Source: Blastocystis sp. Blastoise
Lineage: Eukaryota; Sar; Bigyra; Opalinata; Blastocystidae
NCBI GenBank assembly: GCA_039096225.1
Contig: JBBPEB010000015.1
Coordinates: 1,841,001-1,905,000, forward strand
DNA length: 64,000 bases
Direction of reading: 5' to 3'
Below are positions 23,939 through 36,815 of this stretch, in pieces; position 1 is the stretch's first letter, and every line of letters begins with the position of its first letter. The notes beneath the pieces were generated by a model. That model was not told where the DNA came from. It made no database searches and was given only the letters and a program-made list of their open reading frames with translations. The translations under genes were made by a program, and so were the position numbers.

Positions 23939-25083
23939 GACCCCCCTTATGGTCTTCCTACTCAAGGTGATGAGGATTCTCTGAAACAACTCCCTTTTAA
24001 TGGTGTTTATCGGATTAATAAAGAGAATAGTATCTTATGATATATATATATATATATATATATACATTTCTTATTATTTATATATACTTCTCAGAATTCT
24101 CTATATTTTAATTGTTTATAAAATATATATATTTTTGTAATAGTTAGTTTTATTATTATTACTCTTACATATATATACATATAGATACACTTTCCCTCCT
24201 TTATGATTCTCTTACCCGCCCAAATGGCATCGTCATCTCTCCTGATGGATTCACTCTCTATATATCTGTTTCTGACCCAAATAATAAAGTCTGGATGGTA
24301 TATATATATATATATATATATATATCATTATTTTCCTAATAATATTCTTATTTTAAAAATATAGTTTATTTTCTTGATATATATTATAATATATACTATA
24401 TTATTATCTACAGAAAGCCTCTCTTCCTGATGGACGAACCCCCGGATCCCTCACAACGTTTTATAACGGCAACGATTTAGAAGGCGAAGGTTTACCTGAT
24501 GGTATATATATTTAATTTTATTATGTGATATATATATATATATATATCACATAAACATATGATTTTATGTTATATATATATATATCTTTTAAAATGAAAT
24601 ATCGTTTATTATATATTACAATTTAGGCTTTTAATGATATATATATATATATATATATATTCTTCTATAGGTATGACAGTGGATATAAATGGAAATATAT
24701 ATGCCAGTGGACCTGGCGGTCTTCATATATTCAATCCTCAAGGAAAAAGAATATATATATATATATATATATTATTATTATTATTATTATTTCTTTTTAC
24801 AAAAAACAATATATATATATAAAATATATTATTATTTTATACTATTATTTTTTATATGACTATATATATATATATAGATTGGCTTTTTATCCCTTCCTAA
24901 TCCTCCTACAAATGCTGCCTTTGGAAGTATAGATGAAGAGGGACATGCCTATTTATATATATATATGTATTACTATTTTATATACTATAACTAGGATTGA
25001 TTTTAATCCATATATATATATATAGATATATAACAATGAAACATAAACTTCTTCGTATTCCAACATTAACACATGGAATATAA
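22497..25083 (+). CDS. SMP-30/gluconolactonase-like protein with N-terminal membrane anchor
   Basis: Six-bladed beta-propeller hydrolase of the SMP-30/gluconolactonase/LRE family, which opens sugar lactones using a divalent metal. About ten exons join. The N-terminus is basic, with a hydrophobic segment KLVFGILFIPIICYFVFSM near residue 80, so it is probably a type II membrane protein. Propeller motifs: GEGFKFVEGPVW with the metal-binding Glu; FSDIPNNCIYRW; NGLAIN; MCQHGNRRIF; NSPNDLIFNKYGDLYFTDPPYG with a metal-site Asn; RPNGIVISPDGFTLYIS; LPDGMTVDINGNIYASGPGG with the expected metal-binding Asp; PTNAAFG. These match family positions in order. Start uncertain: 22497 gives a longer lumenal or cytosolic tail than Met at 22590 (MQGRQRR). 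Introns are mostly (AT)n. The last junction (YLYIY-ITMKH) is set by phase alone. Confidence 0.82.
23273..23500. repeat. About 22-bp tandem repeat in the lactonase intron
   Basis: Eight or so copies of TTATGTTGTTTATATATATA-like units, with (TA) length changes between copies. Confidence 0.8.
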
Positions 25084-25757
25084 ATAATTATATGATTATT
25101 AATATTGTTTTGTTTATACATAGAGTAAATACCATTCTTTGTTATTCACAATTTAATCTTAAAAATCATATTTTAAATACTTTCCCTTGTTTATATTTAT
25201 TATTCATAATTAACTAGTTGTTTACTGATAAATTCAAATTTAAAACAAATGTAGCTATTTCTGTTAAAAAAAACGTATATTTCTATATATATATATATAC
25301 TGTTTCTCTATGATTAGATAAGATGCCAAACAAAAAAGAAAGAGAAGAATCGTCATATTAAACACTTATAAAACATATGAAATGATAATAGATAATATTG
25401 AATGATATATAAAATATATATAACAACAAAGCTCAGAAAAATGAAAAGAAAGAATACTAATGATTATAAATAAAACAATTAATTTAATTCGCGAAAAACC
25501 AATTAATAGTTTCTATTTAAACAAAGTGAAAAAAAAAGAAAAACTCTAAAATATATTGAAATATCAATTGAAGAAAGATACTGTCATAATAGTATTAAAT
25601 GAAAAGTGAAAAAGAAAATATAAATGTGAATATAGAAGAAGAAAAATAAGAAAAATAAATACTACAACTTGTATAATTGTAAAAAAAAAAAATAAAAGAG
25701 CATAAATAATAGTATGAGTAACGATAGTAACAACATATATATATATATTAAAATAAT
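25084..25757. other. Convergent intergenic spacer
   Basis: Holds the 3' flanks of two convergent genes. A-rich and T-rich tracts; no gene seen. Confidence 0.5.
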
Positions 25758-26004
25758 TTAATCGTGTTCTTGTTGAGAAATAGCTATAATTATATCTTCT
25801 AATATAGTTTCATAAATATGGGAATCATCACTATCAACGCTTTTATTGAAATCATCCTCTTGGGAATATTCTTGTATTCCTTCATCTATTTCTATTTCTG
25901 TTTCGTTTGGTATGTCTTCTATTTTATTGCTTATTGAAGAATTAAGATTATTCTGTGATGAAGAAATAGCACTTATTCCTTCGTTTTCTATTATTATTTC
26001 TGAG

Positions 26005-26045
<41 letters not shown>

Positions 26046-28793
26046 ATTAATATTATTAATATTATCATTATCGTTATTATTAGAGCTAGTAATATCAGTA
26101 CTATTAATAGCTTTATTATCTTCAACAATATTATTGTCTGCTATATTCTTATCTTTAACAATAGTCTCAAGAACATTATTATTTTCAGTTATAATTGTAG
26201 AATTATTGTCTTTATAATTATCATTAAGAATATCATATTTACTATCAGAATTGATAATAGTATTATTTTCATTATTAATAGTGTCTTTCAATTTAACTAT
26301 ATCTTCTAAGAATGTAGTTATTTTATCAACTTCTTCTCTTATAATCATCATCGATTCTTCTTCTTCTTCTTTATCTAGATTATCTTCTCTTTTTTCTTTT
26401 ATTTCCATTTCTTTTCCTTCTACTTTTTCTTCTATTTCCATTTCTTTTTCTTCTACTTTTTCTTCTATTTCCATTTCTTTTTCTTCTACTTTTTCTATTT
26501 CCATTTCTTTTTCTTCTACTTTTTCTTCTATTTCCATTTCTTTTTCTTCTACTTTTTCTATTTCCATTTCTTCTTCTATTTCCATTTCTACGTCTCTTTG
26601 TATCTCTTTTTCTTTCTCTTTACTATTATTACATTCTCTTTGAGCACATACATCTATTACATTTTCTATGATTTGATCTATAGTACATTTTACAATATGC
26701 ATCACTTCTTCTTCTTCTTTTTGTTTCAATATTAATTCTGTTTCTTTATTCACGTCATTCTCACTGTGTTGAATATTTTCTGCTAAATTTGTAGTATTTA
26801 TATTAATAGTCTCATCTTTATTCTCATCTTTATTTTCATAATTATTTTCATCTTTATTCTTAATTTCACTAACATTTTCACTAATATTTTCATCTAAATT
26901 TTCATTTATATTTTGATTATTATTATTATCCTTTACTTTCTCATTCTTAATTTCATTTATATTATTATCTGAAGATTTAATTAATTGTTTTGAATTATCA
27001 TGAATATCATCAGGAATAACCACGGGAGAAGCACCTTTTGATTTAGAAATATAATCTTTATCATTATATAATAAATAATGAGCTTGTGTAATAAAGAAAG
27101 GCAATCTCTTATATTGATTACTATAGAAATAATATATATAATTAAAAAAAAAAAAGAATGAATAAAATAATATCAATAATAATAAGATAAAACAATAAAC
27201 AAATAATAATAACATATATACATTTTCCCTATATATTTATATTGTGAATAAATATATTGTTTGAATCGTTTAATAATATTACTTCTATCTTCATCTGATG
27301 TTTTATCTTGGATAAACAGTCTTTGATGATATATACTATTTAATAATATACGATCTTTATTAGGTTCAAGTAACGTATCTTTCTCTTCATCTATCATTTG
27401 AATATCTTTATTTATATCTAATAATAATACGGAATGTAAAGGTAAATAAATAAATATAGTTATATATATATGATAAGATGGATTAGGTATAAAACAACTA
27501 GTAATTAATTCTTCTTCTTTATTATTCTTTGTAATATATTTAATATAATCAGTTGATGTATATGGAGTATCGATTTCTTTTGAAGCAATTGATTCTATTA
27601 ATGAAGTATTTTCAGACGTGCTTATTTGGGTTGAATCTTTGATTTGTGATTGATTACTATTATTATATGAGTCAGGAGTTATTGTATCATTAGATTTTTG
27701 TTTATTTGGTATATTTGATTTCTTAGGATCTACTTGTTTATGCTCTTTATGTGATTGATTATTTGAAGAATAGGTAAAAGGTTTTGATTCAGATACTGTT
27801 GATACTGAATTCGATGTATTATTACTATTTATAGATACAGAATCCGAACGTTCTAAAGAATGACGACTTATATAGGAATATGTACATGCTTCTATATATA
27901 TATTTATAAAGTGTATTCATTGATACATTATATAAATAAAAAAGAATTAAAAGAATAGAAAAGAAGAAAATTAAAAAGAAATAATAATAATAAAATTAAA
28001 AAGAAATAATAATAATAAAATTAAAAAGAAATAATAATAAAATTAAAAAGAAATAATACTAAAATTAAAAAGAAATAATAATAAAAATAAACAATAATAA
28101 AAATAATAAAAATATACGACTAATTTTTCTTCGTTTCACATCTGGTTCTGTGCCATTTTTAGATATTTTTTCTCTTTTCGTCGATGCAGGCCGTTTAACA
28201 GTTTTTTCTTGTGAATGCAAAAAATGTTGAATTCTCTTTTGGCTCTCCATCATTTGATGTGTTATATAATGCTTTGAAGACTTCTCTAAAGGATTGAAAG
28301 ACGAAGAATAAGGATACAAAGAATCAAAAGTTGTTCCTTTGACTTGATCACGATAACGACTTGTGGGAGTTGAATATATTTTTATTTCACTTTCATAGTT
28401 CAGTCGCCTTTGTTTTAAAGTTTCTAATGGAATACACGTTTCTGAATAATTATAGACCGATATATCATATATTGATGGTATTTTATCAGGATTTGAAAGT
28501 AGGAAATGAGGTGTTGCATTGTAGTAGAAGGGAGTCTTAATGGCTTTATCTAGAAATGAAAATTGAGGAGGTTTGTAGTACTGAGGTGGTGTGGATTGTT
28601 TTGTTCCAGTATTATTTTCATTTTTTGAGCTTACAGCGTATCTGGAAGTTGCTGTAGCAGCATATAAATCTGGAACTCTTGTATTAGTAGGAAAACAATA
28701 AATCGAACCAGGTTGTAATGACGTAGTAGAAGATGCAAATGATGAATTAGGAATTAAAGAGTAAAAACCCGTATTTCCTTGAGGGTAACTCAT
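25758..28793 (-). CDS. Large disordered, Glu/Asn-rich protein, unrecognised
   Basis: The start MSYPQGNTGFYSLIPNSS at 28793 is the first Met after an upstream T-rich stretch. Exon 1 (to about 28119) is Tyr/Pro/Ser-rich with a basic end, KRPASTKREKISKNG and DVKRRKIS, that looks like a nuclear localisation signal. The middle exons contain a folded-looking block: KEIDTPYTSTDYIKYIT, SYHIYITIFIYLPLHSVLLLD, NSIYHQRLFIQDKTSDEDRS, KRFKQYIYSQYKYIGK, YKRLPFFITQAHYLLYN. The last exon (25758-27122) is about 460 residues of low complexity: a charged repeat of VEEKEMEIEEK units (26390-26590), then Asn/Asp runs and an acidic end. Three to four introns. I do not recognise the family. Nuclear location is inferred from the basic stretch only. 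Confidence 0.65.
26390..26590 (-). repeat. Coding tandem repeat (VEEKEMEIEEK units)
   Basis: Six or so copies of 27-33-base units encoding Glu/Lys/Met/Ile blocks, highly alike at DNA level, so recently expanded or homogenised. Predicted to form a long charged helix. Confidence 0.85.
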
Positions 28794-29637
28794 CTCAATA
28801 ATTTGAGAATGATCTAATACAAAAGAAAAATGAGAAAAAATATATTTATGAAAAAAAAAATAAAAAAAGGGAGAGTTGCGTTGAATAACAAGAAAAAAAT
28901 GTTTTATCATTTAGCAAGTAGATCTTTCGCATTACTGACAATAATAGAGTTTAAATATGAAAATTGGTATGATATAAGATGATAAGTGATATAATCTATT
29001 TTATTTTAATATTCTGACTGGTTTATTTGTCAATTTAAAAGAATTATGTCTTCTTTGGAATTAATTCACAGCTAAAATACAAATTCTTATGATTGAGAAT
29101 AAATTTAAACATTAATTATGTCATAGAAAGTATAAAATTCGTAATGTAAATATATTATTGCTCTATTTTTGAATGATTAAACATTACAGCTTATTAAACT
29201 TATATATACAATAAATTACAAATATAATATATATGCTTTTCCATTGAAACATAATATATTTTTCAATGATTTCTTTCCTTTATAACTATTAAACTGTTCG
29301 TTAAAGTGGATTGAATGTATAAATTCATTTATGACTATATATGAATGATTTACGTTCACAAGAATGGCTCACATTCCTTCGTAACAATTATAATTGTATA
29401 AAATCTTATTCATTTTATGTAACCTTGATCCAAAAGACTCGCGATATATATTAAAAACAAAGTTATATGATTAGAAACAAATGAATGCAAAACAGAATTT
29501 TTGGCTGAAAGAGTCTTATTTTTGTGTGTAACTGAAATTGTGGGTCATAAGCGTCGCTTTAAAGTGGCTTAACTCATTTTTCTCGGGATTCAGTTTATTT
29601 TTTAATATATATATTTTTTCGTATATTGATTATATAA
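28794..29637. other. Divergent intergenic region
   Basis: About 840 bases between divergent genes, so likely two promoters. AT-rich, with a less AT-rich patch at about 29500-29580 next to the plus-strand gene. No gene recognised. Confidence 0.45.
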
Positions 29638-30310
29638 ATGAATAAAGAAATGCAAAAAGTGATGCCATCTCCATCCTCAGTGAATTCTATTAATTCTGAT
29701 GATTCTACTTCCGTTCAAGTAAAGAATGATTCTATGTATTTGACTGTAAGAGCTGTTAAAAAGCCATTATATGCTATTACATATGACGAATGGTATCGTG
29801 ATAAAACCAGAGATGGAAAAGAAGTGCTCCCACCCTATACACCAAATGGTGTTTTACATTTGTTTGTTTTTATTTTATTAAATTAATTTGTTAATGTTTT
29901 ATATTTTATTAAATTAATTTATTAATGTATTTTATTTTATTAAATTAATTTGTTAATGTATTTTATTAATAGATATGAATCATCAGATGCTCCAGAGGAT
30001 AGAAAAGGTGATCTATCTTTTGAAGACACTACTTACGTTTTTACTGATGACAATGATACACCTCTTATGAAAATCATACCTGAAGTTTCCGATTCCTCTT
30101 ATTGTATATGATTTTCTATATTCATTTTATTATTATTTTATTAGTTTTTTTTTTTTTTTTTGTGTTTTTAATTTTTTTCTTTATATGTATATATAATATA
30201 GATGCTATTATTCGTCAACCAACTATGAAGAACGGAGGTTTGGTTGAACAATGCGAAATTCATAAAATCAATCGTCTGTAAGTTTTATTTGTTTCTTTTT
30301 TTAATTTTAA

Positions 30311-30363
<53 letters not shown>

Positions 30364-31680
30364 TTTACTTCAAAGAAAATTGCTTTAGGATATCACCATG
30401 ATTCTGATAATATTAAAATCAATCCTGAAGAAGGATTTGAAGTATATTAATACATATATATATAATATTACATATAAACAACATTTATCTTCCTTATTAT
30501 GTTTTTTTAAATTGTATTAAGTAGTTTATATATTCATATAATTATTTATAAAAATTTGTAATAGTTCTATATATATTTATTTATGAGTATATATATATAG
30601 AAGAATATGATTCGAAATCTTCCCAGTTCATTTAAGAAAATGCTGACTCCAGTAGAACAAGTTCCTATTGCAGATAATGTATATATATATTAGATATTTA
30701 TATGTATATTTTATAATGAAATAAACATTAAAATAATTATATTTTATATGTATAAACATTTATTTTATATATATATATTTATATATAAAATTTTGTTTTT
30801 CTTTCATAATTTTTTTTATTGTTAAAAATACAAATATTATTTTATATATTAATATATATATATTAGTATATATATTCTATTCCGTTTTCTTTTGTCTAGG
30901 ATGATTTCTTCGATGAGCCCGCCATAACGCGAGGTCGTGGCGGGTCACGTCGTCGTGATGATGACAACGACGAGAAGAACGAGGACACTAATGATATTAT
31001 GGATGAAGGATTACATTATAATGAAGCTGGTACATATATATATATATATAGCATGGCTATTTTTATTTATCATTGATATATATATATATGTTGATCTGTA
31101 TAAATGATATTTATAATTATTTAATTCTCTTTATGTAGTAATGTTTTTAAATATTTATTATATGTTTATTATATATTTATTATATATTAATATATAGCGG
31201 ACCCTGTAGATATTGATAAAGTATATGAAGGAGGTGACGAAGACAACGTGGGTGATTATGTTCCAAGTTATAGTGATGACGATAGCGACGTCATGGCTGC
31301 GAAGGCTGCTAATTTAGATGGCGATGATGTCTTTTCGGATGTATATATATAAATAATTATAAATATTAGTATCTCATATATATAAATAATTATATATATT
31401 AATATCTCATATATATAAATAATTATATATATTAGTATCTCATATATATAAATAATTATACATATTAATATCTCATATATATAAATAATTATATATATTA
31501 ATATCTCATATATATATAGAATGATGACCTTGATGATGATGAAAAAACATCAAAAGATAAAGTGTCTGCTGAAAAAGTATATATATATATATATATATTA
31601 TTATTATTTGCTTTAGTAATTATGATTATAAATATATAGGATGATGATGATGATGATATTGATAGTGTCTCTTCTGCTGT

Positions 31681-31725
<45 letters not shown>

Positions 31726-32393
31726 TAAGACTAGTTCATTTTCTTCACATAAAAGACCTTATGAAGGAGATGATATACGTATATATAAATATATATATGT
31801 ATCATTATGTTGTTGTTATTATTATTAATTCCATATATATATATAGAATCCAAACGTACTGATAATGAGTAATATATATAAATCTATATATATATATAAA
31901 TATATATATATATAGTTTTATATTTACGAATCCTCTTGGAGAGAAATTTGATCTTCGTGTTATTGTATATAATACTATTAAATATATATATAATTATATA
32001 AATAATATAACATCATATAATTAGCCTATTTTTTTTATACTATACATATATATATATAGATAAAAGATATATTTAAAGTCCATCGTGGAGCTATTCCTTA
32101 CGAGGGTGTATTAACCGCGGTTATACAGACACTACAGAGAAAAGGAATAAAGAAATCCTGGGTAAATAGCCATCAGTTAGAAGTGAGTAAGGCAATTGCC
32201 CAAGTTGCTAGTGTTGATCATTATGATAATGGAATAGCACTCTATGTATATATATATATATATTATAATATCATTATTATTTATAATATAATTATTATTT
32301 AATATTATCTTACTTTAATCTTCTTAATTATATCTTCAATTCATGTTCTACTATTGATTTTCATAGCAAATACATTCCAAGACAACATTTTAA
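29638..32393 (+). CDS. Acidic nuclear-type protein with a C-terminal helical domain, unrecognised
   Basis: About a dozen small exons between (AT)n introns. N-terminal part: MYLTVRAVKKPLYAITYDEWYRDKT, YESSDAPEDRKGDLSFEDTTYVFTDD, AIIRQPTMKNGGLVEQCEIH, TSKKIALGYHHDSD and IRNLPSSFKKMLTPVEQ. The middle is Asp-rich with an RGRGGSRRR basic patch and runs such as DDLDDDEKTSKD and DDDDDDIDSVSS. The C-terminus, FIFTNPLGEKFDLRV then DIFKVHRGAIPYEGVLTAVIQTLQRK, looks like a small winged-helix or helical bundle. The general plan (N-terminal domain, acidic linker, C-terminal helical domain) recalls TFIIF-alpha-like transcription factors, but I see no decisive motif. The last exon (32367-32393) is chosen by phase; the true end may differ. 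Confidence 0.6.
31340..31520. repeat. About 34-bp tandem repeat in an intron of the acidic gene
   Basis: Five copies of ATATATAAATAATTATATAT followed by ATTAATATCTC, alternating ATTAGTATCTC. Confidence 0.85.
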
Positions 32394-32970
32394 AAAGTAT
32401 TTTTATTTGTATTTAAAAAGTATATTGTGTTTTTAAATAATACTGGATTTTGTTGTGAAATAGTATTAACAGTTTTTTTTAAAGGTATTCAAATAATTCT
32501 AAGTTTATTGACTAAATACTTTTTGTTATAAATTGTATTATAAAGGAAAAGCTACAGTTTTTATATATGAATATATTTTCGTAACTATATATATTTATTT
32601 TCTTGTTATATATACATAAATTGTCATCACTGAATATATTGATCAGTTAAGATCCTATTTAACACATTTATAATTGATAATAATAATTATTGAATAAATT
32701 CAAAGATAAGTTTCAATAAGTATTTATAACATATATAATCAAAATTGTAATATAATTCAAAAGAATACAGGTTCCCGTTAACAAAAGATTTATTAATAAT
32801 AATAATTGTAAAGATAGTACAAAAAAAGTAATCAAAAAATAAAATTATTATAAAAACAATAATATTACTGAATAACGTTTTCTTTCTTAAAAAAATGATC
32901 CACATTTTTGTTCATAATTATATACGATTTATAATAGTCATGAATATATATATAAAGGGTATAAATCTTA
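32394..32970. other. Convergent intergenic spacer
   Basis: AT-rich 3' flanks of two convergent genes. A minus-strand frame at 32687-32905 is Phe/Ile-rich and not supported. Confidence 0.5.
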
Positions 32971-34828
32971 TTACTTAAAAAGATTACGATATATAGTTGC
33001 TATAGTATTCCATTTTTCTTGAGATATTTTAAAAACTGCTGATTTTTGGAGAATTGTTTGCTCACTATAAATATATATAGTTATATAATAAACTATATAT
33101 ATATACTCTAATGTTTGAAATGCTTCTTCTTTTCGAACTATAATCATTCCAGATAATTCTGCAAATGCAGCCTATAGTAATAATAATAAATATTATATAT
33201 ATTATAAATATAATAATAAATATAATAATAAAAGATACAACATAATATTTTAACGTGATTCAGTATATATATATATATACTTTATATCCAATATCTTCTA
33301 CTGTTATTTGAGGAGTACGAAGGAATAAATATACTGAATTCCCGTGACTATTTATAGATATAGGGTAAAATATATTAGAGTAGAGTATAGATAAGAATAT
33401 ATGATTATTCTATATACTTATTTATCATAATATTAAATGGAATATTCTCTTTGTATAAAGGTTCAATAAACTGAATCAACAATTCTATATATATATATAT
33501 ATGTTTCTATTTTCATTAAGAATATATATATGGACTATTATATACGAGCAAAAGCATGTCTGTTTGGTTTTCCCAGAGTGTTTTCAAATACAATTGTATG
33601 ACATATCCAATCTTCAATTGTATATACATCTATCTTATTATTCTATATATATAATAATAATAATAATAATATATATATTGTTTATGTAATATATACTGAT
33701 AAAAATAATGATTTGGGTTGAAATTGAACTGGAAGTCTATGATCATACTGACTGAAAGCAGTCAAATTTAAACCATGCCACTATTTGATAATAATAATAA
33801 TAATAATAATAAACGTAATAATAATAAACATAATAAATATAATAAACATAATAAATATAATAATAAACATAATAAACATAATAAACATAATAAACATAAA
33901 TAATAAACATAATAAATATAATAAACATAATAAATATAATAATAAATAATATACATGTTGATGATTGACGGATGCCCAACCAGCCAAACTAGAATAGTTA
34001 TATGAATAATAAAATAATAATAATAATATATATATAGAACATTATACGAGTTAAAGAAGATAGCATAGTCATCAGCTTGAAATAAATCAAATATACATAA
34101 TATAGGCTCTTGGAAAGATGGAGTATATATCTATATATATATTAAAATATAAAATAAAATGAATAGAAAACATTTAGAATACTTGAGGATAGTGTTTTGA
34201 GGGATTAGGAACAAAAACATGTTGTCCTGCTGACACTGGTGATACTATATATAAACATAAATATATATTGAAAACATAAATTGATTATTTAGTATCAGAA
34301 TATATACCATTAATATATGTATAAAATACAAGATCACCCTCAACAGAATCATCCTATATATATATAAATGTAATCAAATCAATAATGATAGATAAAATAT
34401 TCTGTAAAAACACTACATACCTTTGAAAACGCAGTACACACGCCATCTTTGTATAATATCTTACATAAGATTTCATTGTGCTTAGCCTTATCAAACGAAA
34501 AGCAATTTGGATTGAAAGGATCTGTCATTGACGGAGACACATTAAAAACACTTCGCTTCTAAGTAGATATATATATAATTTAAGCAACAAGATAATTATT
34601 TTTGTATTGAAATACTGTAGACTCCCAGGATGCATGAAACTGAAGAATGAAATGATAGTGTCCATCGACTTTTCGTCTCTGAATGAGTTCTGGTAATGCT
34701 CTATATAATCCCTCATTCTTGCTAAACAGTAATTCATAATTAAAATGATCTTACAACACATACCATCGTTGCAATTCGTCTACTATGTATTTATCTAAAT
34801 ATCCAATAGGTTTATTGTCAGTACTCAT
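32971..34828 (-). CDS. GDPGP1: GDP-hexose phosphorylase (GDPGP1/VTC2 family)
   Basis: HIT-superfamily enzyme. VTC2 in plants phosphorolyses GDP-L-galactose in ascorbate synthesis; animal GDPGP1 acts on GDP-D-glucose. About eleven small exons join: MSTDNKPIGYLDKY; ALPELIQRRKVDGHYHFILQ; STKRSVFNVSPSMTDPFNPNCFSFDK, where the family has KKRPTEF...QPFD..KFNFTK; DDSVEGDLVFYTYIN; VSPVSAGQHVFVPN; QEPILCIFDLFQADDYAIFFNS; SLAGWASVNHQHWHGLNL with the His-x-His-x-His catalytic motif; PVQFQPKSLFLS; YTIEDWICHTIVFEN; ELLIQFIEPLYKENIPFNIMIN (family NNIPFNILI); HGNSVYLFLRTPQ; AAFAELSGMIIVRKEEAF (family ..ISGHMVLKRKEDY). The order is colinear with VTC2. The substrate cannot be told from sequence by eye. Some junctions are set by phase only. 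Confidence 0.82.
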
Positions 34829-35792
34829 TTGCGAAAGCCAAATAAATAATATAATATATAAATAATTGGACGAGAATTCAATAAAGTAATGAAGAATACT
34901 TCCGTTTTAAAGATTTTTAAAGATTCTTCTATGTGTTGTTTTTTTTTTGTTTATATTTAAGTAGTATTAATGGAATAATTTGAAAGCATTTGTATCCTAT
35001 GGCATCAGCTATTTCTGTAGCAACGAAAATGATGTGAACTATTTTGTGAATTAATACTTTTTTTTCTATTTAAAAGGCCAAACATATCACAAAAAAATAA
35101 AAACAAAAAGATGCCAACTATATGGTTATTAATAAAGCATGATTTCTATTTTTTGTTTCAACATCAGCGTTATACTTTATAGAAACGTATATTCATTTAT
35201 CGTTCAATAAAAACAAGAATATTACAAGTAATTCACATGTATATTGTGAACAAAAGAGAAATTTCCTAGATTTGATTTAGTTAACTTTAAATTTCTTCAT
35301 CAAGTTATGTTCATAGGAATGTCCTTTGCATTATATATATAATATATATATAAAATTAGCTTTCCAAAAATATGATGACGTAATCATGAAAACGGATAAG
35401 GTATAGAAGGGTCTTTGTATATCGTTAATCTTATTATAATCGATACTTCTTATGGACTCATGAAGATAAACTATTTATTTTCGGATAATATTTTTGAAAT
35501 TTTTCAAGAAATCACTTAAAATTGCTCGAAAATCGAATGTTAAAGTTCTATTTGAATAAATACGTTCTTCATAATAGATCTCGACCAAAACATACAGATA
35601 ATAATGAGGAATCAAGTTATTTTACATAAAAAAACAAAACCATGGCGTTCCCCTGTTTTTGGGAGAAAAGAAAAACATTCTGTGTTCATAAAAATCTCCA
35701 TGAATATTATGAAAAATGTCCGTTACTTTCCTGACGAGTAGTTCTTTTTAATCAATTCAATTTTATTTTTTCTTTTTATTTACTGAATAAAC
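34829..35792. other. Divergent intergenic region
   Basis: About 960 bases upstream of two divergent genes. Less AT-rich patches lie at about 35640-35740. No gene, repeat or known motif recognised. Confidence 0.45.
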
Positions 35793-36815
35793 ATGGCTAA
35801 GATTAATATGAAATATGTGAGTTTGTTCCTCTTAGTGTGCTTTACTAGTGGACAAACTCTTTGTATGAGATATGCTAGAACACAACCTGGTCCTCAATAT
35901 AATTCAGCGACTGCTGTCTTATTAGGAGAAGTAATGAAATTGGTTATGTCTTTCATGTTGATCTGTTTCGAGAAACATTCAATTAGTGGAGGATTTAGTA
36001 CTATTTCCAGAACATTACAAAGTAACCAAATTGATGTCCTTAAACAAGCAATTCCTGCTATTTTATATACTATTCAAAATAATTTCTTGTATGTTGCTAT
36101 TTCAAATCTTGAAGCTGCTGTCTATCAAGTAAGTTCTCAAGTTAAACTGTTAACTGCTGCTATTTTTTCTGTTACTATGCTTGGAAAGCATATTGCTTGT
36201 GCTCAATGGTTTAGTCTCTTTATTCTTGGTATTGGTGTAGCTCTTGTTCAATTAGATAATACTTCTTCTGAACCAAAAGAAAATACTAATCTTTTTATTG
36301 GTTTAGGTGCTATTCTTATTTCTTGTACTACTTCTGGTTTTGCTGGTGTATATATGGAAAGAATGTTTAAAGATGTTAAATTATCTATTTGGGTACGTAA
36401 TTTCTGGTTAGCTTTTTGGAGTTTAATTTCTGGTATACTTATGATTGCTTTTACTAGTCCTTCTACATTTAATCCTTCAAAATTCTTTGAAGGATATTCT
36501 ATTTGGGCGTGGATTGCTATTATTCTTTTAGCTATAGGTGGCTTAATTATTGCTCTTGTCTTAAAATATGCTGATAATATCTTAAAAGCTTTTGGTGGTT
36601 CTGCTTCTATTATTTTATCTAGTATTATTAGTATTTATTTATTTGATTTTAAAGTGAGTACTTTGTTTGCTATTGGATGTTTATTAGTATCTGTTGCTAC
36701 AGTTCTTTATAGTTGGGGTGCTCCTACAACTAAGAAATATCAATCTCTTGCTACTTCAGAGAGTCAACCTTTATTAAGTAAAAAACAAGAAACAAATAAT
36801 ACAACACCACTTTAA
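35793..36815 (+). CDS. Nucleotide-sugar transporter, SLC35A type
   Basis: Golgi multipass antiporter that imports a nucleotide sugar (UDP-galactose, UDP-GlcNAc or CMP-sialate class) in exchange for the nucleoside monophosphate. Single-exon gene of 340 residues, the usual family length, with about ten hydrophobic segments. Family hallmarks: SSQVKLLTAAIFSVTMLGK; TSGFAGVYMERMFKD; SIWVRNFWLAFWSLI; LKYADNILKAFGGSASIILSS. The C-terminus is short and polar. The start MAKINMKYVSLFLLV begins at once with TM1. The lack of introns contrasts with nearly all neighbours, though the codon bias is similar to UGDH. Substrate choice cannot be made by eye. It would work downstream of nucleotide-sugar synthesis such as PGM/UGDH. 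Confidence 0.92.
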   Translation: MAKINMKYVSLFLLVCFTSGQTLCMRYARTQPGPQYNSATAVLLGEVMKLVMSFMLICFEKHSISGGFSTISRTLQSNQIDVLKQAIPAILYTIQNNFLYVAISNLEAAVYQVSSQVKLLTAAIFSVTMLGKHIACAQWFSLFILGIGVALVQLDNTSSEPKENTNLFIGLGAILISCTTSGFAGVYMERMFKDVKLSIWVRNFWLAFWSLISGILMIAFTSPSTFNPSKFFEGYSIWAWIAIILLAIGGLIIALVLKYADNILKAFGGSASIILSSIISIYLFDFKVSTLFAIGCLLVSVATVLYSWGAPTTKKYQSLATSESQPLLSKKQETNNTTPL

